DNA of 64,000 bases from Pseudoalteromonas atlantica (GTDB lineage Bacteria > Pseudomonadota > Gammaproteobacteria > Enterobacterales > Alteromonadaceae), in the NCBI GenBank assembly GCA_007988745.1, contig BJUT01000018.1:1-64000 (forward strand), read 5' to 3'. Numbering within the stretch: position 1 is the stretch's first letter; each line of letters begins with the position of its first letter. Below, piece after piece: positions 63,772 to 64,000 of this stretch. The notes under the pieces were generated by a model. The model saw only the letters and a program-made list of their open reading frames with translations. It had not been told where the DNA came from and ran no database searches. The translations under genes were made by a program, and so were the position numbers.

Positions 63772-64000
63772 TTAATACACGTCTTTCTGATAGCGGTTAG
63801 CGCTACGTAAGTCTTTTAAATATTGCTCTGCGTCTTCGTAGCTTTTACCGGTGTTTTCGCTGATGATATCAACTAAGGCGTTGTGTACATCTTTTGCCAT
63901 GCGGTTTGCATCACCACACACATAAAAATGCGCTCCTGCTTCTAGCCACTCAAAAATTTCTTTTGAGTTTTTGCGTAGTTTGTCTTGTACGTATACTTTT
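63772..64000 (-). CDS. cysJ: Sulfite reductase (NADPH) flavoprotein alpha-subunit, C-terminal part
   Basis: Only the last 76 codons are inside the window; the gene continues past its right end. Translation gives the NADP-domain ending: KVYVQDKLRKNSKEIFEWL, AHFYVCGDANRMAKDVHNAL and the terminal ANRYQKDVY, closely like E. coli CysJ. The CGDANRMA motif holds the conserved NADPH-site Cys and Asp. It is the first of cysJ-cysI-cysH on the minus strand. Confidence 0.95.
   Translation of the reverse strand, partial: KVYVQDKLRKNSKEIFEWLEAGAHFYVCGDANRMAKDVHNALVDIISENTGKSYEDAEQYLKDLRSANRYQKDVY

Noticed and set aside
1..64000. CRISPR arrays, prophage, intact transposons, rRNA or tRNA genes
   Set aside because: No regularly spaced repeats, integrase, transposase, phage structural genes or tRNA/rRNA-like sequences were found on reading both strands.

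Overview
The window looks like chromosomal DNA of a marine gammaproteobacterium of the Alteromonadales, most likely Pseudoalteromonas or a close relative. This is inferred from AT-rich coding DNA, many TTA/TTT/GCA-type codons, a large TonB-dependent receptor tied to sugar use, a TonB-receptor/tryptophan-halogenase/SapC gene set, a DUF2959 lipoprotein and the yihY-dtd gene pair. No rRNA, tRNA, prophage, intact insertion sequence or CRISPR array is visible. Most of the window is ordinary core and catabolic genes.

Left part (about 1-25.2 kb) is mainly a galactose/alpha-galactoside region. After a quinone-oxidoreductase-like gene, a YdcH-type gene and an SDR gene come galE-galT-galK, a Gfo/Idh/MocA oxidoreductase and an exported alpha/beta hydrolase in one run. 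glpK and glpD follow. Next is a small De Ley-Doudoroff fragment (2-keto-3-deoxygalactonate kinase plus a sugar-dehydrogenase-like SDR) divergent from a DgoR-like GntR regulator. A block on the minus strand then holds a cytoplasmic GH36 alpha-galactosidase, an SSS sodium/sugar symporter, a SapC-family protein, a flavin-dependent tryptophan-halogenase-like protein, a TonB-dependent receptor and galactose mutarotase. A 19-bp palindrome, GTATTTAT-nnn-ATAAATAC, lies at the promoters of galE, the receptor and galM, with a weaker copy before the alpha-galactosidase. I read it as the operator that joins these units into one regulon.

Middle part (25.2-49.5 kb): two Fe(II)/2-oxoglutarate oxygenase genes, one paired with a VC1184-type cysteine-desulfurase-like gene; acnB; an OmpA-family porin; selO with a DNA glycosylase; and a lysine-riboswitch-controlled operon. 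That operon holds dapA, dapD, a LysA-like decarboxylase and an AstE/aspartoacylase-type deacylase that could replace DapE. Then come pldA, a GNAT-hotdog fusion, a spermidine-synthase-like protein, dtd-yihY, two lipoprotein genes, a CBM9-like secreted protein, a HEPN-like orphan beside a dispersed repeat, and typA.

Right part (49.5-64 kb): the nitrogen-control cluster glnA - DUF4124 gene - glnL - glnG with NtrC-like sites and a sigma-54 promoter before glnA, a lone cyclic-nucleotide-binding protein, small hypothetical genes, acnA, a second DUF4124 gene, and the sulfate-assimilation run cysJ (cut by the window edge) - cysI - cysH on the minus strand.

The most interesting material is the shared operator, the receptor-halogenase-SapC-symporter transcription unit of unknown logic, and the riboswitch-controlled lysine operon with a non-standard deacylase and an unusual decarboxylase. 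Family names come from recalled motifs and gene order; no database search was possible.
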